Positions 33,633-42,144 are shown, counted from the first letter of the stretch. The stretch is DNA of 59,596 nucleotides from DASPJQ01 sp035299065 (GCA_035299065.1 DATGXI010000124.1:1-59596); one strand, 5' to 3'. Program-made: numbers and translations. Notes: a model not told the origin generated them from the letters alone.

Positions 33633-35633
33633 ATGATGAATACTGATCCAAACCATAAACATACGTTTGATGAACACGGAAAGATGACCTGCTGTTCATT
33701 GGAAGAAAAGGTAAATACTGAAGCCGAACAGCGACTAAGGGAAAAAGGGCTTTCCACACGAATCACGCTTGACGATCTGAAGGATTATGCTCCTGCAATA
33801 ATCAGTTTCATTTTGCTTATCTCTGCCATTGTTGTCGATAATTTCATTGAGCAAAATTGGTTCAGCGGTTATGTACGACTTATTTGGTATGTAGTTTCAT
33901 ACCTACCTGTAGGGATTCCGGTAATCATTGATGCAGGAAAAGCCATGCTCAAAAAGGATATTTTTTCTGAATTTTTTCTAATGAGTATTGCAACACTTGG
34001 TGCTTTTGCCATAGGTCAATTCCCGGAAGGAGTTGCTGTGATGCTTTTTTACGCAGTCGGTGAATTGTTTCAATCAGCAGCCGTTAAGCGGGCAAAAGGA
34101 AATATCAAGGCATTGTTGGATGTAAGACCGGATTCAGCAAATGTTTTGCGCAATGGAAATTTTACTATTGTAAAACCGGAATCCGTTTCTACAGGTGAAA
34201 CTATTCAGGTAAAAGCAGGAGAAAAAGTTCCGTTGGATGGAATATTAATTTCAAATACAAGTAGCTTCAACACCGCTGCACTTACCGGAGAAAGTAAACC
34301 CGATACCATTCGAAAAGGAGAAAAAGTTTTGGCGGGAATGATCAACGTGGGTGGAGTGATTGAAATTAAAGTGACAAAACTATTTTCTGAAAGTTCCATT
34401 GCCCGCATTCTTGACTTGGTTCAGAATGCAACTGCCCGAAAAGCACAAACCGAATTATTCATTCGGAAATTTGCAAGAATTTACACGCCCATCGTTGTTT
34501 TGTTTGCCACACTTTTAACAACGCTGCCTTACTTTTTTGTGAATGACTATGTGTTTGCCGATTGGCTCTATCGTGCGTTGATATTCCTCGTAATTTCTTG
34601 TCCATGCGCGTTGGTCATTTCTATTCCGCTCGGATATTTTGGAGGAATCGGAGCCGCTTCACGTAATGGAATTTTATTCAAGGGATCGAATTACTTAGAC
34701 CTGATGACAAAGGTGAATACAGTAGTGGTAGATAAGACAGGAACACTTACGAAGGGTGTTTTTAAAGTGAAAGAAATAAAATCCGATATTTTTCCTAAAG
34801 AAGAATTTATCGCACTTGCCTCTTCCATTGAATCACAATCAACGCATCCCATTGCTAAAGCCATTGTAGAATATAGTGGAGATGCGCATAAGGAAATCAA
34901 AATTTCACAAGTAGAGGAGATTCCCGGACATGGTCTGAAAGCAATTTTTTCTGGTGAAATTGTGCTTGCCGGAAACACCAAGCTATTAAAGAAATTCAAT
35001 ATTGCTTATCCAAAAGAAATAGATTCAATTGTTGATTCAATTGTGGTTGTAGCAATGAACGAAACGTATGTTGGGTACATTACTGTTGCCGATGAGTTGA
35101 AAGAAGATGCTAAACAAGCTGTGGATGATTTGCATTCGATGAACATAGAAGTCATTATGCTTTCGGGTGACAAACAAGCAGTGGTTAATGACGTTGCAAC
35201 CATATTAGGAATAAAAACTGCTTTCGGAGATCTTCTCCCACAGGGGAAAGTTGAAAAGGTAGAAGTGCTAAAATCTGATAAGTCCAGGATAATTGCTTTC
35301 ACAGGTGACGGGATAAACGATGCACCTGTGTTGGCTTTGAGTGATGTTGGAATTGCTATGGGAGGATTAGGAAGCGATGCAGCCATTGAAACAGCCGATG
35401 TTGTAATTCAAACCGATCATCCTTCCAAAATTTCAACTGCCATCCAAATCGGAAAAGCGACAAAGAAAATTGTTTGGCAAAATATTATCCTTGCGTTTGG
35501 TGTTAAAGCAGTTGTGCTCGCATTAGGTGCCGGTGGAATTGCCACCATGTGGGAAGCCGTTTTTGCAGACGTGGGAGTTGCTTTGTTGGCGATATTGAAT
35601 GCGGTTAGGATACAGAAATTCAAATTCAACTAA
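33633..35633 (+). CDS. Zn/Cd/Pb-exporting P1B-type ATPase
   Basis: A 666-residue P-type ATPase. It lacks a classical N-terminal HMA domain but starts with a His/Cys patch (NHKHTFDEHGKMTCC). Helices follow, then actuator motif TGES, the metal-binding SCPCALVIS in helix 6, phosphorylation motif DKTGTLTKG, the HP motif (STHPIAKAI) and the hinge TGDGINDAPVL. The CPC helix and the missing Cu-type features support the ZntA/CadA branch. It exports divalent metal from the cytoplasm using ATP. It follows the CzcB-like gene by 87 bp, in the same orientation. Confidence 0.9.
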   Translation: MMNTDPNHKHTFDEHGKMTCCSLEEKVNTEAEQRLREKGLSTRITLDDLKDYAPAIISFILLISAIVVDNFIEQNWFSGYVRLIWYVVSYLPVGIPVIIDAGKAMLKKDIFSEFFLMSIATLGAFAIGQFPEGVAVMLFYAVGELFQSAAVKRAKGNIKALLDVRPDSANVLRNGNFTIVKPESVSTGETIQVKAGEKVPLDGILISNTSSFNTAALTGESKPDTIRKGEKVLAGMINVGGVIEIKVTKLFSESSIARILDLVQNATARKAQTELFIRKFARIYTPIVVLFATLLTTLPYFFVNDYVFADWLYRALIFLVISCPCALVISIPLGYFGGIGAASRNGILFKGSNYLDLMTKVNTVVVDKTGTLTKGVFKVKEIKSDIFPKEEFIALASSIESQSTHPIAKAIVEYSGDAHKEIKISQVEEIPGHGLKAIFSGEIVLAGNTKLLKKFNIAYPKEIDSIVDSIVVVAMNETYVGYITVADELKEDAKQAVDDLHSMNIEVIMLSGDKQAVVNDVATILGIKTAFGDLLPQGKVEKVEVLKSDKSRIIAFTGDGINDAPVLALSDVGIAMGGLGSDAAIETADVVIQTDHPSKISTAIQIGKATKKIVWQNIILAFGVKAVVLALGAGGIATMWEAVFADVGVALLAILNAVRIQKFKFN

Positions 35634-36067
35634 TTTTTACATGATGATCGCATTGTAATCGCATCGTATTGCATTGACATCACATCGTTTTGCATTGCTA
35701 TTACATTGCAATCACATTGCTATCACATTCCATTTTTATCACTTCGCTGAAATTCTAATTCAACATTTCACGACAACTGCCAACAAAAATCCGCAGCGAT
35801 TGGCATCAAAAAACATTTACTGGAAAGCATAAAAAGCCCTTGGTATAGGTTTGTGTCGTATTCAGGGTAAAAGCCTTGTACTGGCCTTAAATCGGGGGAT
35901 TTTGGTCGCGTATGTGACTTTATTTTGAAACAAGCAAGTCTGATTTACAAATAAATCTGCCGTTTTTGGCTGTATTTCAATGATTTACCATTGGAAAACA
36001 GGTGCGTATTGCACAGTAATTGATGAACTTAAAGCCAAGGGCGTGCGGGTAAAAAACCACTTACAAA
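35634..36067. other. Non-coding gap before the integrase operon
   Basis: 434 bp between the P-type ATPase and the small gene ahead of the integrase. Its first 100 bp hold the 11-bp repeat array (35647-35732). The remainder is A+T-rich without a convincing promoter pair. A short frame at 35980-36138 overlapping the next gene looks spurious or relict. Confidence 0.5.
35647..35732. repeat. Eight-copy degenerate 11-bp tandem repeat array
   Basis: Consecutive units ATCGCATTGTA, ATCGCATCGTA, TTGCATTGAC, ATCACATCGTT, TTGCATTGCT, ATTACATTGCA, ATCACATTGCT and ATCACATTCCA, each 10 or 11 bp, sharing a CAT core with TG or CG after it. The period is close to one helical turn. It lies between the metal module and the integrase module, directly after the ATPase stop. 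Confidence 0.7.
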
Positions 36068-36295
36068 ATGGAAGAAAAACCCATCACGACAAAAGAGAAA
36101 GTAAAACAAATGAAAGGTTGGGAAAACATGCCGGATGAATTAGCAGAGCAGATCGCTTCAACTGTAAGAAAGTTAGCACGACTTTTTTACATCACTATTG
36201 CACGTGAAATGTCATTGGCTGAATTTCCTGTAAAAGAAGAAGGAACTGTAATTCCACTTCATCCTGAAAAAACGGAAACCAAAAAAGCAGCATGA
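36068..36295 (+). CDS. Small protein coupled to the integrase
   Basis: A 75-residue protein, charged and helical, with a hydrophobic middle (LARLFYITIAREMSLAEF). The stop overlaps the integrase start (ATGA, 4 bp), so both are translated together. Its size and position suit a recombination directionality factor or an integrase accessory protein, but there is no diagnostic motif. Confidence 0.55.
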   Translation: MEEKPITTKEKVKQMKGWENMPDELAEQIASTVRKLARLFYITIAREMSLAEFPVKEEGTVIPLHPEKTETKKAA

Positions 36296-37890
36296 GTGAA
36301 TTAGAAATTTTTAATCAATTTGGGAAAGGAGAATTAATTAAAGCAGCGCGAACTGGAAATTGTGTCATCTACACTCGCGTTTCAACAAAGGAACAAGCAG
36401 ACAACAACATGAGTCTTACGACTCAGAAGAAAGCGTGTATCAACTTCGCAGAAAAAAATAAGTTTTCCATCTTGGGGGAGTTTGGAGGAACTTATGAAAG
36501 CGCGAAGAACGATGAGCGTAAAGAATTCAACCGGATGCTTTCCTTCGTGAAGAAGAGTAAAGAGAAGATTTCATATATCATAGTTTACAGCGTTGATCGA
36601 TTTTCCCGATCCGGAGCAAATGCTATTTATATAAAAGAGCAACTCCGGAATCAAGGAATTCATATCGTAGCGGTAACTCAACCTACCGATTCAGAAAGTG
36701 CGAGTGGAAGTTTGCAACAAAACATCCAGTTCATTTTTTCTGAATACGATAATCAAGTACGTAGAGAAAAATGTATTGCAGGAACTCGCGAAGCGTTATT
36801 GCGCGGAGAATGGATTCAAGCAACTCCTTGGGGTTATGATAGTGTGCGCGTAAATAATAAGCGCATCATGACCATTAATAAGAAAGGAGAAATTTTACGC
36901 AAAGCATTTGAATGGAAAGCGCAAGGCGTAACCTCAACTGAAATTCAGGAACGGATGGCGAAGCTTGGAGCGAAAATTCCGAAGCAAACTTTATCACACG
37001 CGTTGCACAATCCTTTTTATTGCGGGTTAATGTCGCATAATGCATTAGAAGGTAAAGTTGTTCAGGGAACGCATCCACCACTTATATCTAAAGAATTATT
37101 TCTTCAGGTGCATGGCATAATGACCAAGGATCGCTCCGGTGGTTACAAATGCAAAATGGAAAACGAAGCAATTCCGCTGAAGAATTTCTTACGGTGTGAC
37201 CATTGCGGTTGCAGAGTACCGGGCTATATAGTAAAGAAGAAAAATTTGTGGTATTACAAGTGCCGAACCAAAGGATGTGGCAATAATGTTAGCGCAAAAA
37301 AGCTGCACGAGCGTTTCAAAAATATACTCGAAGGATTCGCTATTTCAAGCGACCAATGGGAAGAACTTATTGGCGATGAATTCAAGGGAATTTACCGCAA
37401 ATTGAACGCGGAAAAGGAAAACGAAGCAAGCATTTTAAGAAGGCGAATTTCGGAGGTTCAGGTGAAACTGGATCGCTTGGAAGAACGCTTCGTAATGGAG
37501 GAAATTTCAGCCGAACAATACGCCAAATTTCAGGTAAAATTGAAGGAAGAAAAGGCCGGAATCGAGAAAGAATTGCAAACTTCGGCACAGACGGTGTCGA
37601 ACCTCGAAATTGCGGTAAAAAATCTTACGAATTTTGCGCGAAACATCAGTGTTTATTGGGGTTCTGCGGGGTACTACGAAAAAGTACAGTTGCAATATTT
37701 GATGTTTCCGGAGGGAATTTCGTATTCGAAAAAAACTGACGAGTGTCGAACCAAGCAAATTGATCCTGCGCTTCTCACAATCGCCCTAATATCACAGGAT
37801 TTGGGAAACAAAAAAGTCGGAATAACTGATTTAAAAATCAGTTATTCCGACTTGGTACCCAGAGCCGGAGTCGAACCGGCATGCCCGTGA
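36292..37890 (+). CDS. Large serine integrase (resolvase/recombinase family)
   Basis: A 532-residue large serine recombinase. The N-terminal catalytic domain has VIYTRVSTKEQ (Ser nucleophile) with VYSVDRFSRSG. A recombinase DNA-binding domain follows (QKEILRKAFEWK-like region to NPFYCGLMSHNA), then a zinc ribbon with LRCDHCGCRV and CRTKGCGNN (four Cys pairs), a coiled coil (about 380-440) and a C-terminal tail. The final 30 residues, from about VGITDLKISYSDL to the end, are encoded by the tRNA-Leu terminator and the tRNA 3' half, so they are unlikely to be native to the integrase. It catalyses site-specific insertion and excision of the island. Confidence 0.9.
   Translation: MSELEIFNQFGKGELIKAARTGNCVIYTRVSTKEQADNNMSLTTQKKACINFAEKNKFSILGEFGGTYESAKNDERKEFNRMLSFVKKSKEKISYIIVYSVDRFSRSGANAIYIKEQLRNQGIHIVAVTQPTDSESASGSLQQNIQFIFSEYDNQVRREKCIAGTREALLRGEWIQATPWGYDSVRVNNKRIMTINKKGEILRKAFEWKAQGVTSTEIQERMAKLGAKIPKQTLSHALHNPFYCGLMSHNALEGKVVQGTHPPLISKELFLQVHGIMTKDRSGGYKCKMENEAIPLKNFLRCDHCGCRVPGYIVKKKNLWYYKCRTKGCGNNVSAKKLHERFKNILEGFAISSDQWEELIGDEFKGIYRKLNAEKENEASILRRRISEVQVKLDRLEERFVMEEISAEQYAKFQVKLKEEKAGIEKELQTSAQTVSNLEIAVKNLTNFARNISVYWGSAGYYEKVQLQYLMFPEGISYSKKTDECRTKQIDPALLTIALISQDLGNKKVGITDLKISYSDLVPRAGVEPACP
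37806..37851 (-). terminator. Intrinsic terminator of tRNA-Leu
   Basis: Perfect 15-bp stem (GTCGGAATAACTGAT at 37816-37830 and its complement at 37837-37851) with a 6-nt loop, followed on the minus strand by TTTTTTGTTT. It begins 1 bp after the encoded CCA end of the tRNA. The same DNA is read on the plus strand as the tail of the integrase. Confidence 0.9.
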
Positions 37891-37939
37891 AGGCACTGGT
37901 GTTTGAGACCAGCGCGTCTACCAATTCCGCCATCTGGGC
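37853..37939 (-). tRNA. tRNA-Leu (anticodon CAA)
   Basis: Read on the minus strand this is a complete class II tRNA of 87 nt including an encoded CCA. The acceptor stem is GCCCAGA pairing with TCTGGGT (one G-T pair), the anticodon loop is CTCAAAC giving anticodon CAA, and the T loop GGTTCGACTC is intact. A long variable arm (GTGCCTTCACGGGCAT) confirms a leucine tRNA. The gene is the integration neighbour of the island and appears undamaged. Confidence 0.97.
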
Positions 37940-38075
37940 GTATAATAGGGCTGCAAAAATAGTATTTAGTACTGAATAGGCAAGGGTTTTTTTGTTGATG
38001 GTCATTTTCAGTGTAATGCAACAAAGGTATTTGCCAACGATACTAATTATATATTTATGGAGAATATAATCACAC

Positions 38076-39023
38076 ATGAACCGCGTTGAGCGTATATCAG
38101 CCATTTTAATCCAGTTACAATCTAAAAACGTTGTAAAGGGGCAGGACCTGGCCAAACGTTTTAACATCAGCTTGCGAACAGCTTACCGCGACATAAAGGC
38201 CCTGGAAGAATCAGGTGTGCCTATTGTTGGTGAAGCGGGCAGGGGTTATTCATTGATGGAGGGATACAAATTACCTCCTGTTATGTTTACCAAAGAAGAA
38301 GCCATTGCTTTTTTAACGGCTGAAAAATTGGTTGAAAAATTAACCGATGCCTCAACCTATACCACCTACCAGTCAGCTTTGTTTAAAATAAAAGCAGTGC
38401 TCAGGGCTGATGATAAGGAGCATCTTGAAAAAATGGATGATTACATTGAAGTGTTAAGGAGTTCTTATCTGCCACAGGACAAAAAAACCAGTGACCACAT
38501 GCAAACCATTCTCAAAAGCATATCCCACAAACACCGTTTAAGCATGCATTATTTTGCGCACCACGATCAAAAAAATTCCCACAGGGATGTTGAACCGGTG
38601 GGTATATTTTTAATGGGGCAACATTGGTACATGATTGCATATTGCTGCCTGCGCAATGCTTACCGAAATTTTCGAATTGACCGTATCAGGGAAAGTACAT
38701 TTACTCAACTACCCTTTCAAAAACAACACCCGCCTTTAAAAACATACCTCAGAGAAATTACCAAAGACGAAAAAGATTTGCATACTGTTATTATGCGTGT
38801 ACAAACCGACCGTGTGAAATATTTTGGCGATCAAAAGTTTTACAATGGTTATGTTTCTGAAAAGCCGGTTGGTGATTATACTGAAATGACGTTCCTGTCA
38901 TCATCCATTGAGGGATTTGCCCGTTGGTACATGATGTTTGGCGATTATGCTGAAATAATTACACCTAAGTTACTTAAAGACAGGATTAAGCAGCTTGCCA
39001 AAGCCATTTCAAAAAAAATGTAG
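38076..39023 (+). CDS. WYL-domain transcriptional regulator (YafY-like)
   Basis: A 315-residue regulator. The N-terminal helix-turn-helix is DLAKRFNISLRTAYRDIKAL, followed by the wing with GEAGRGYSLMEGY. The WYL domain (about 130-230) contains HYFAHHDQKNSHRDVEP and the aromatic QHWYMIAYC. The C-terminal part is a WCX-like extension with FARWYMMFGDYAE. WYL proteins sense small or nucleic-acid ligands; target genes are unknown. It starts 137 bp from the tRNA gene, and is a host gene outside the island. The adjacent DinB gene may be its target. Confidence 0.85.
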   Translation: MNRVERISAILIQLQSKNVVKGQDLAKRFNISLRTAYRDIKALEESGVPIVGEAGRGYSLMEGYKLPPVMFTKEEAIAFLTAEKLVEKLTDASTYTTYQSALFKIKAVLRADDKEHLEKMDDYIEVLRSSYLPQDKKTSDHMQTILKSISHKHRLSMHYFAHHDQKNSHRDVEPVGIFLMGQHWYMIAYCCLRNAYRNFRIDRIRESTFTQLPFQKQHPPLKTYLREITKDEKDLHTVIMRVQTDRVKYFGDQKFYNGYVSEKPVGDYTEMTFLSSSIEGFARWYMMFGDYAEIITPKLLKDRIKQLAKAISKKM

Positions 39024-39066
39024 GCCGTAGTTTTACTGCTGACATACTGTTGACATAAGGTGCCCG

Positions 39067-39074
39067 TATTTTTG
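39067..39074 (+). promoter_or_regulatory. -7 element TATTTTTG for the DinB gene
   Basis: Exact TAnnTTTG match 23 bp upstream of ATG 39097. A direct repeat TGACATA-N4-TGACATA lies just upstream, at 39040-39057, and could be a regulator site. Confidence 0.5.
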
Positions 39075-39096
39075 ATCAAACTTTAAAACAAAGCAT

Positions 39097-39597
39097 ATGA
39101 TCACATTTATGGAATCGTTCGTAAAAGAACTTGAGCACGAAAGTGTTGGTACACGAAAAATGCTGGCCCTGGTACCAGCTGATAAGTTCGATTGGAAACC
39201 CCATGCAAAAAGCATGAACTTGAAGGATCTGGCAACACACCTTGCCGACCTTCCAACCTGGATTACACTGGCCATTGAAAAAGATGAACTTGATTTTGCA
39301 ACCAGCCCGTATAACCCGCAAAAATGCAACGGACCAGAAGAGCTGGTAAAATATTTTGACAAAAGCCTGGAAGAAGCAAAGCGGCATTTAAGCAGTAATA
39401 CCGATTCAATACTCGAAGAATTGTGGACGCTCAGAAACGGAGATATTGTTTACATGAAATTAACGCGCCTTGAAACAATTCGTCACAGTTTTTGCCAAAT
39501 GGTTCACCACCGCGCTCAATTGGGTGTTTACTTAAGGTTATTAAACATTCCTATACCAGGTGTATATGGTCCAAGTGCCGATGAGCAAACCATGTGA
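39097..39597 (+). CDS. DinB-family protein
   Basis: A 166-residue four-helix protein of the DinB/YfiT type. Metal-binding positions are suggested by His in ATHLADLPTW, and by FCQMVHHRAQLGVYLRLL near the end, where the paired His are typical. The family includes thiol-dependent enzymes and proteins of unknown activity. It lies 73 bp after the WYL regulator and is followed by a good terminator, so it is the end of this unit. Another start at ATG 39109 is possible. Confidence 0.85.
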   Translation: MITFMESFVKELEHESVGTRKMLALVPADKFDWKPHAKSMNLKDLATHLADLPTWITLAIEKDELDFATSPYNPQKCNGPEELVKYFDKSLEEAKRHLSSNTDSILEELWTLRNGDIVYMKLTRLETIRHSFCQMVHHRAQLGVYLRLLNIPIPGVYGPSADEQTM

Positions 39598-39615
39598 TAA
39601 AATAGTGTGTGTTGT

Positions 39616-39646
39616 AAAAGCCCACGTTTCAGTGGGCTTTTTTATT
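39616..39646 (+). terminator. Intrinsic terminator after the DinB gene
   Basis: Perfect 10-bp stem AAAAGCCCAC/GTGGGCTTTT with a 6-nt loop, followed by TTTATTTTTG. Confidence 0.85.
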
Positions 39647-39682
39647 TTTGAATAAAATTGAATGGTTGTGTAAAAACGCAGG

Positions 39683-40264
39683 TTATTTTTTGATTTCCCT
39701 CTTAATAACTACCAGTGTACTGGTGTGCGATTTTGATTCTTCAAGCCAGGTATTGATTTTGCGGTCCCATGTTAATTGCCCTTGTATATTTCTTGATGAA
39801 TCGGTTTCCCTTTCATACAGGTCAGTTAATTCCTGTTCGGTTTCATCAATGGCGTTTTCAAGGCTGTCAAGGAATTTTTTTGTGGAAGAAATGTTTGCTG
39901 AAATGTGTTCAGCCAATGCTTTCCTGAATTTTCGTGCGCAAATTTCACCAATATCAAAATGTCCCTGCTCATGATTCAGTAAATGAACCGAAGTACCGGT
40001 ATGCCATGATTTTTCCTTGTTAAAAAAACAGCTGTAATCATATTCAATGCGGTCTTCATGAATTTTTGAGCGACCTTTTAATTTTGTCCACGTAACAGCT
40101 TTGGTATTTTTTGACTTAAAATCGGGCTTTCCCTGAAAATCGTTCCATGTAAGTTTTTTACCAGGAGTCCATTTAATCAATTCGGTGCTTAATTCACCAC
40201 CAGCCGCAATGAAACTTAAGGCAAGCGCACCAACAAACAGTATTAACAGGGTAGATGGTCTCAA
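39683..40264 (-). CDS. DUF922-like secreted zinc protease homologue
   Basis: A 193-residue protein with a signal peptide (about 1-22, LLILFVGALALSFIAAGG). The core has KLTWNDFQGKPDF and the motif LLNHEQGHFDIGE, an HExxH-type zinc site (H-E-Q-G-H) with a following helix of many Arg/Lys. These features fit the DUF922 family of probable zinc proteases. The C-terminus is helical with Glu-rich regions. It faces the DinB terminator convergently. The substrate is unknown. Confidence 0.75.
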   Translation of the reverse strand: MRPSTLLILFVGALALSFIAAGGELSTELIKWTPGKKLTWNDFQGKPDFKSKNTKAVTWTKLKGRSKIHEDRIEYDYSCFFNKEKSWHTGTSVHLLNHEQGHFDIGEICARKFRKALAEHISANISSTKKFLDSLENAIDETEQELTDLYERETDSSRNIQGQLTWDRKINTWLEESKSHTSTLVVIKREIKK

Positions 40265-40330
40265 TGTGCATTCGTTAGCAGGCTTTAAATTACAAAAAAA
40301 AATCTTTTTTAAGTTTTCCGGTTCTTCAAT

Positions 40331-41035
40331 TTAAGCCACCGAAGGCTCACCCTTCATGTGTTTTAATTCACCATTTCCATATTGCTGAACATCTTCAACC
40401 GCTGCATTTCCATAGTAATGTATATAGCCATTGCCCTTGTGTGTAATGCGTATGGTTTTTTCAGCGCGTACAATTGCATTTCCGTTGGCGGTGTGTTTTA
40501 TGCTCAGGTCTGCAACGTTCATTTGCGATGAATCGAAATGGCCATTTGCTGCATGTTTAATTTCCATTTTTTCGCAATTACCTTTTAAAACCAGGTTGCC
40601 ATTTGACTGGTTGGTTATCTTAATGGAAGGGGCCGAAACATTGAGTGCCGTGCTGCCATTGCTGTATACTTTAATTTCCAACGGTCTTGCCAATACAATT
40701 TCACCGGGCCAGTCTAAATTCCCCACATTGCCCAGGTACAATACATCCAGCTGGCGTATAAATACTTTTACGGTAGCTGAAGTGAACAGTGGTTTTTTAA
40801 ATTTGGCATTCATGGCCACATACAAGGTGCGGCCTGCATTGTTTGCCGAGAAAAAATCCTGCAGGTTTTCATCGGTTTCAATAATCACTTTTTCTTCTTC
40901 ACCAATGTAAAGTTCAATATTGCCCAGGCATGCCAGGTGCAGGCGTATAAAAGTGCTCACGTTTATTTCGCGGGAAACAATATTCCCGTTTCCTTTTATT
41001 TCAATCATTTGACGAAGTTTTTTAAAGTTTACCAT
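40331..41035 (-). CDS. DUF2807-like beta-helix protein
   Basis: A 234-residue protein made of repeated strands with Gly-Asn turns (KGNGNIVSREINVS, VYSNGSTALNVSAPSIKI, NQSNGNLVLKGN, HAANGHFDSS, KHTANGNAIV, YGNGELKHM). This pattern fits the head-GIN/DUF2807 fold seen in Bacteroidota autotransporter-adhesin-like or membrane stress proteins. There is no obvious signal peptide from the first Met; ATG 41008 (MIEIKGNG) is an alternative start. Its neighbour downstream on the strand is the small HMA-like gene. Function unknown. Confidence 0.6.
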   Translation of the reverse strand: MVNFKKLRQMIEIKGNGNIVSREINVSTFIRLHLACLGNIELYIGEEEKVIIETDENLQDFFSANNAGRTLYVAMNAKFKKPLFTSATVKVFIRQLDVLYLGNVGNLDWPGEIVLARPLEIKVYSNGSTALNVSAPSIKITNQSNGNLVLKGNCEKMEIKHAANGHFDSSQMNVADLSIKHTANGNAIVRAEKTIRITHKGNGYIHYYGNAAVEDVQQYGNGELKHMKGEPSVA

Positions 41036-41046
41036 ATTCCTGTTTA

Positions 41047-41283
41047 TTAATCGTGCAACAATTCACATTCATACCCGTGTTGTTTAACCAGTGCAATTAC
41101 ACCAGCCGTTTGAACAGGTGCCCAGGCACCCACCACACGCAATATGCGGTCATTGTCTTCCAGTTCAAGTGTGGCCACCACTCCCGGAAACTGCTGTTTG
41201 ATTTCTGTAAGTATTTGTTTTTTAGTGTCTTTACTCACTATGTTGGTCCTGAATAATTCAATCATACCCATTCGTTTATGCAT
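41047..41283 (-). CDS. Small ferredoxin-like/HMA-like protein
   Basis: A 78-residue protein of likely beta-alpha-beta-beta-alpha-beta order (MIELFRTNIVS, helix KKQILTEIKQQF, strands VVATLEL and RILRVVGA, then a helix and CELLHD). The fold resembles heavy-metal-associated domains, but the CxxC metal motif is absent. ATG at residue 7 (41265) is the more natural start. It lies 11 bp upstream of the DUF2807-like gene and is probably co-transcribed with it. Confidence 0.55.
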   Translation of the reverse strand: MHKRMGMIELFRTNIVSKDTKKQILTEIKQQFPGVVATLELEDNDRILRVVGAWAPVQTAGVIALVKQHGYECELLHD

Positions 41284-41344
41284 TTAACGAAACAAAAATA
41301 GGGTCAAAATTACCAGGGCATGTTATATTTAACGGATACTGATT

Positions 41345-41352
41345 TATATTTG
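41345..41352 (+). promoter_or_regulatory. -7 element TATATTTG for the AraC gene
   Basis: Exact TAnnTTTG match ending 9 bp before ATG 41361, so the transcript would be nearly leaderless. A clear -33 TTTG at 19 bp is absent. Confidence 0.5.
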
Positions 41353-41360
41353 AAGGATTA

Positions 41361-42125
41361 ATGGGAATACGCATTATACACCAGCAAAACCTCGTTACGG
41401 TGACAGAGCCGTTTACCCCGCGGGATGGTGCAAGTGTTCAGTTTGTGGCCAACCTTGAATTGCATAAACACAATTTAATGTATACTCCAGGCCGAAAGAA
41501 AAAGCAGGAAATGCAACCCGATTTTAGTGTAGAGTTTTCTGTTGGTGCGTTTCGCACACTGGCAAAAACGGGCAATAACACGTTAAAGGAATTCGCCAAA
41601 AAGTGCCAGGGAAACAAGCAGGTTGCTTTTGTTGACTTATCGCTTACCATTGACGCGCCCATGCATCAATGCATTTATTCCATGTTAAACTATGCAGGAG
41701 AAGAAACGCTAAAACCGCTGTTTATGCAGGCACGTGTAATTGAATTGATGTGGTTGCAGCAAAATAGCTTTATACTGGCAAATACTTTGCAACCAAAATA
41801 TGTGAAAAGCGATTATGACAAAGAACGTATAATTTTTGCACGCGATTATTTATTAACGCACATGGACTCACCTCCAACATTAATTCAGCTGGCCGCCATA
41901 GCGGGTATAAATGAATTCAAACTTAAACGCGGGTTTAAAGAAGTATTCAATCAAACCGTATTTGGTTACCTGGCCAATGTTCGCCTTGACATGGCAAAAA
42001 CGGCCTTGCGTCAAAAACAAAAACCAGTCACACAAATTGCTTTTGAACTCGGTTATGCTTCGTTGCAACACTTTAGTATGGCCTTTAAAAAAAAGTTTGG
42101 TGTGTCGCCTGTAAAGTTTAACTAG
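41361..42125 (+). CDS. AraC-family transcriptional regulator
   Basis: A 254-residue regulator. The C-terminal 95 residues form two helix-turn-helix motifs: TLIQLAAIAGINEFKLKRGF and TQIAFELGYASLQHFSMAFK, ending KKFGVSPVKFN, the classical AraC signature. The N-terminal 150 residues are an unrecognised sensor domain beginning MGIRIIHQQNLVTV. The gene downstream starts 52 bp away and might be its target. Ligand unknown. Confidence 0.88.
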   Translation: MGIRIIHQQNLVTVTEPFTPRDGASVQFVANLELHKHNLMYTPGRKKKQEMQPDFSVEFSVGAFRTLAKTGNNTLKEFAKKCQGNKQVAFVDLSLTIDAPMHQCIYSMLNYAGEETLKPLFMQARVIELMWLQQNSFILANTLQPKYVKSDYDKERIIFARDYLLTHMDSPPTLIQLAAIAGINEFKLKRGFKEVFNQTVFGYLANVRLDMAKTALRQKQKPVTQIAFELGYASLQHFSMAFKKKFGVSPVKFN

Positions 42126-42144
42126 GAATATGCCTTTGTTTTTT

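Larger units (their letters stand above)
1450..37851. mobile_element. Integrated genomic island next to tRNA-Leu (approximate limits)
   Basis: The segment carries a serine integrase at its right edge, abutting tRNA-Leu(CAA), and cargo foreign to the flanks: mercury and Zn/Cd/Co resistance, two DNA methylase/restriction loci and a phage-like cassette. Flanking genes on both sides are ordinary chromosomal genes. The right limit lies somewhere between the end of the integrase core and the tRNA terminator at 37816. The left limit is inferred to be in the hairpin-rich gap between the host-type terminator at 1411-1444 and the first island gene end at 1672. That gap (about 1450-1671) also holds a hairpin CCTCAAA/TTTGAGG (1521-1540) and an imperfect long dyad around 1550-1605, and no gene. 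No direct repeat long enough to name attL/attR was found. Confidence 0.7.

Noticed and set aside
35980..36138. 52-codon frame overlapping the small integrase-coupled gene
   Set aside because: It overlaps a better-supported gene in another frame, has no recognisable domain and no promoter of its own.
1480..37774. TGCGCTTC shared by left gap (1480-1487) and integrase end (37767-37774) as att core
   Set aside because: Eight bases are too short to separate from chance, and the right copy lies inside the integrase coding region.
36292..37890. Integrase C-terminal tail as a genuine protein domain
   Set aside because: The last part is translated terminator palindrome and tRNA-Leu sequence, which is a well-known artefact pattern, so I treat it as read-through of host DNA.
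39040..39057. TGACATA direct repeat upstream of the DinB gene as a strong operator
   Set aside because: Only two 7-bp copies in an A+T-rich promoter region; too weak to claim alone, so it is mentioned only with the promoter.
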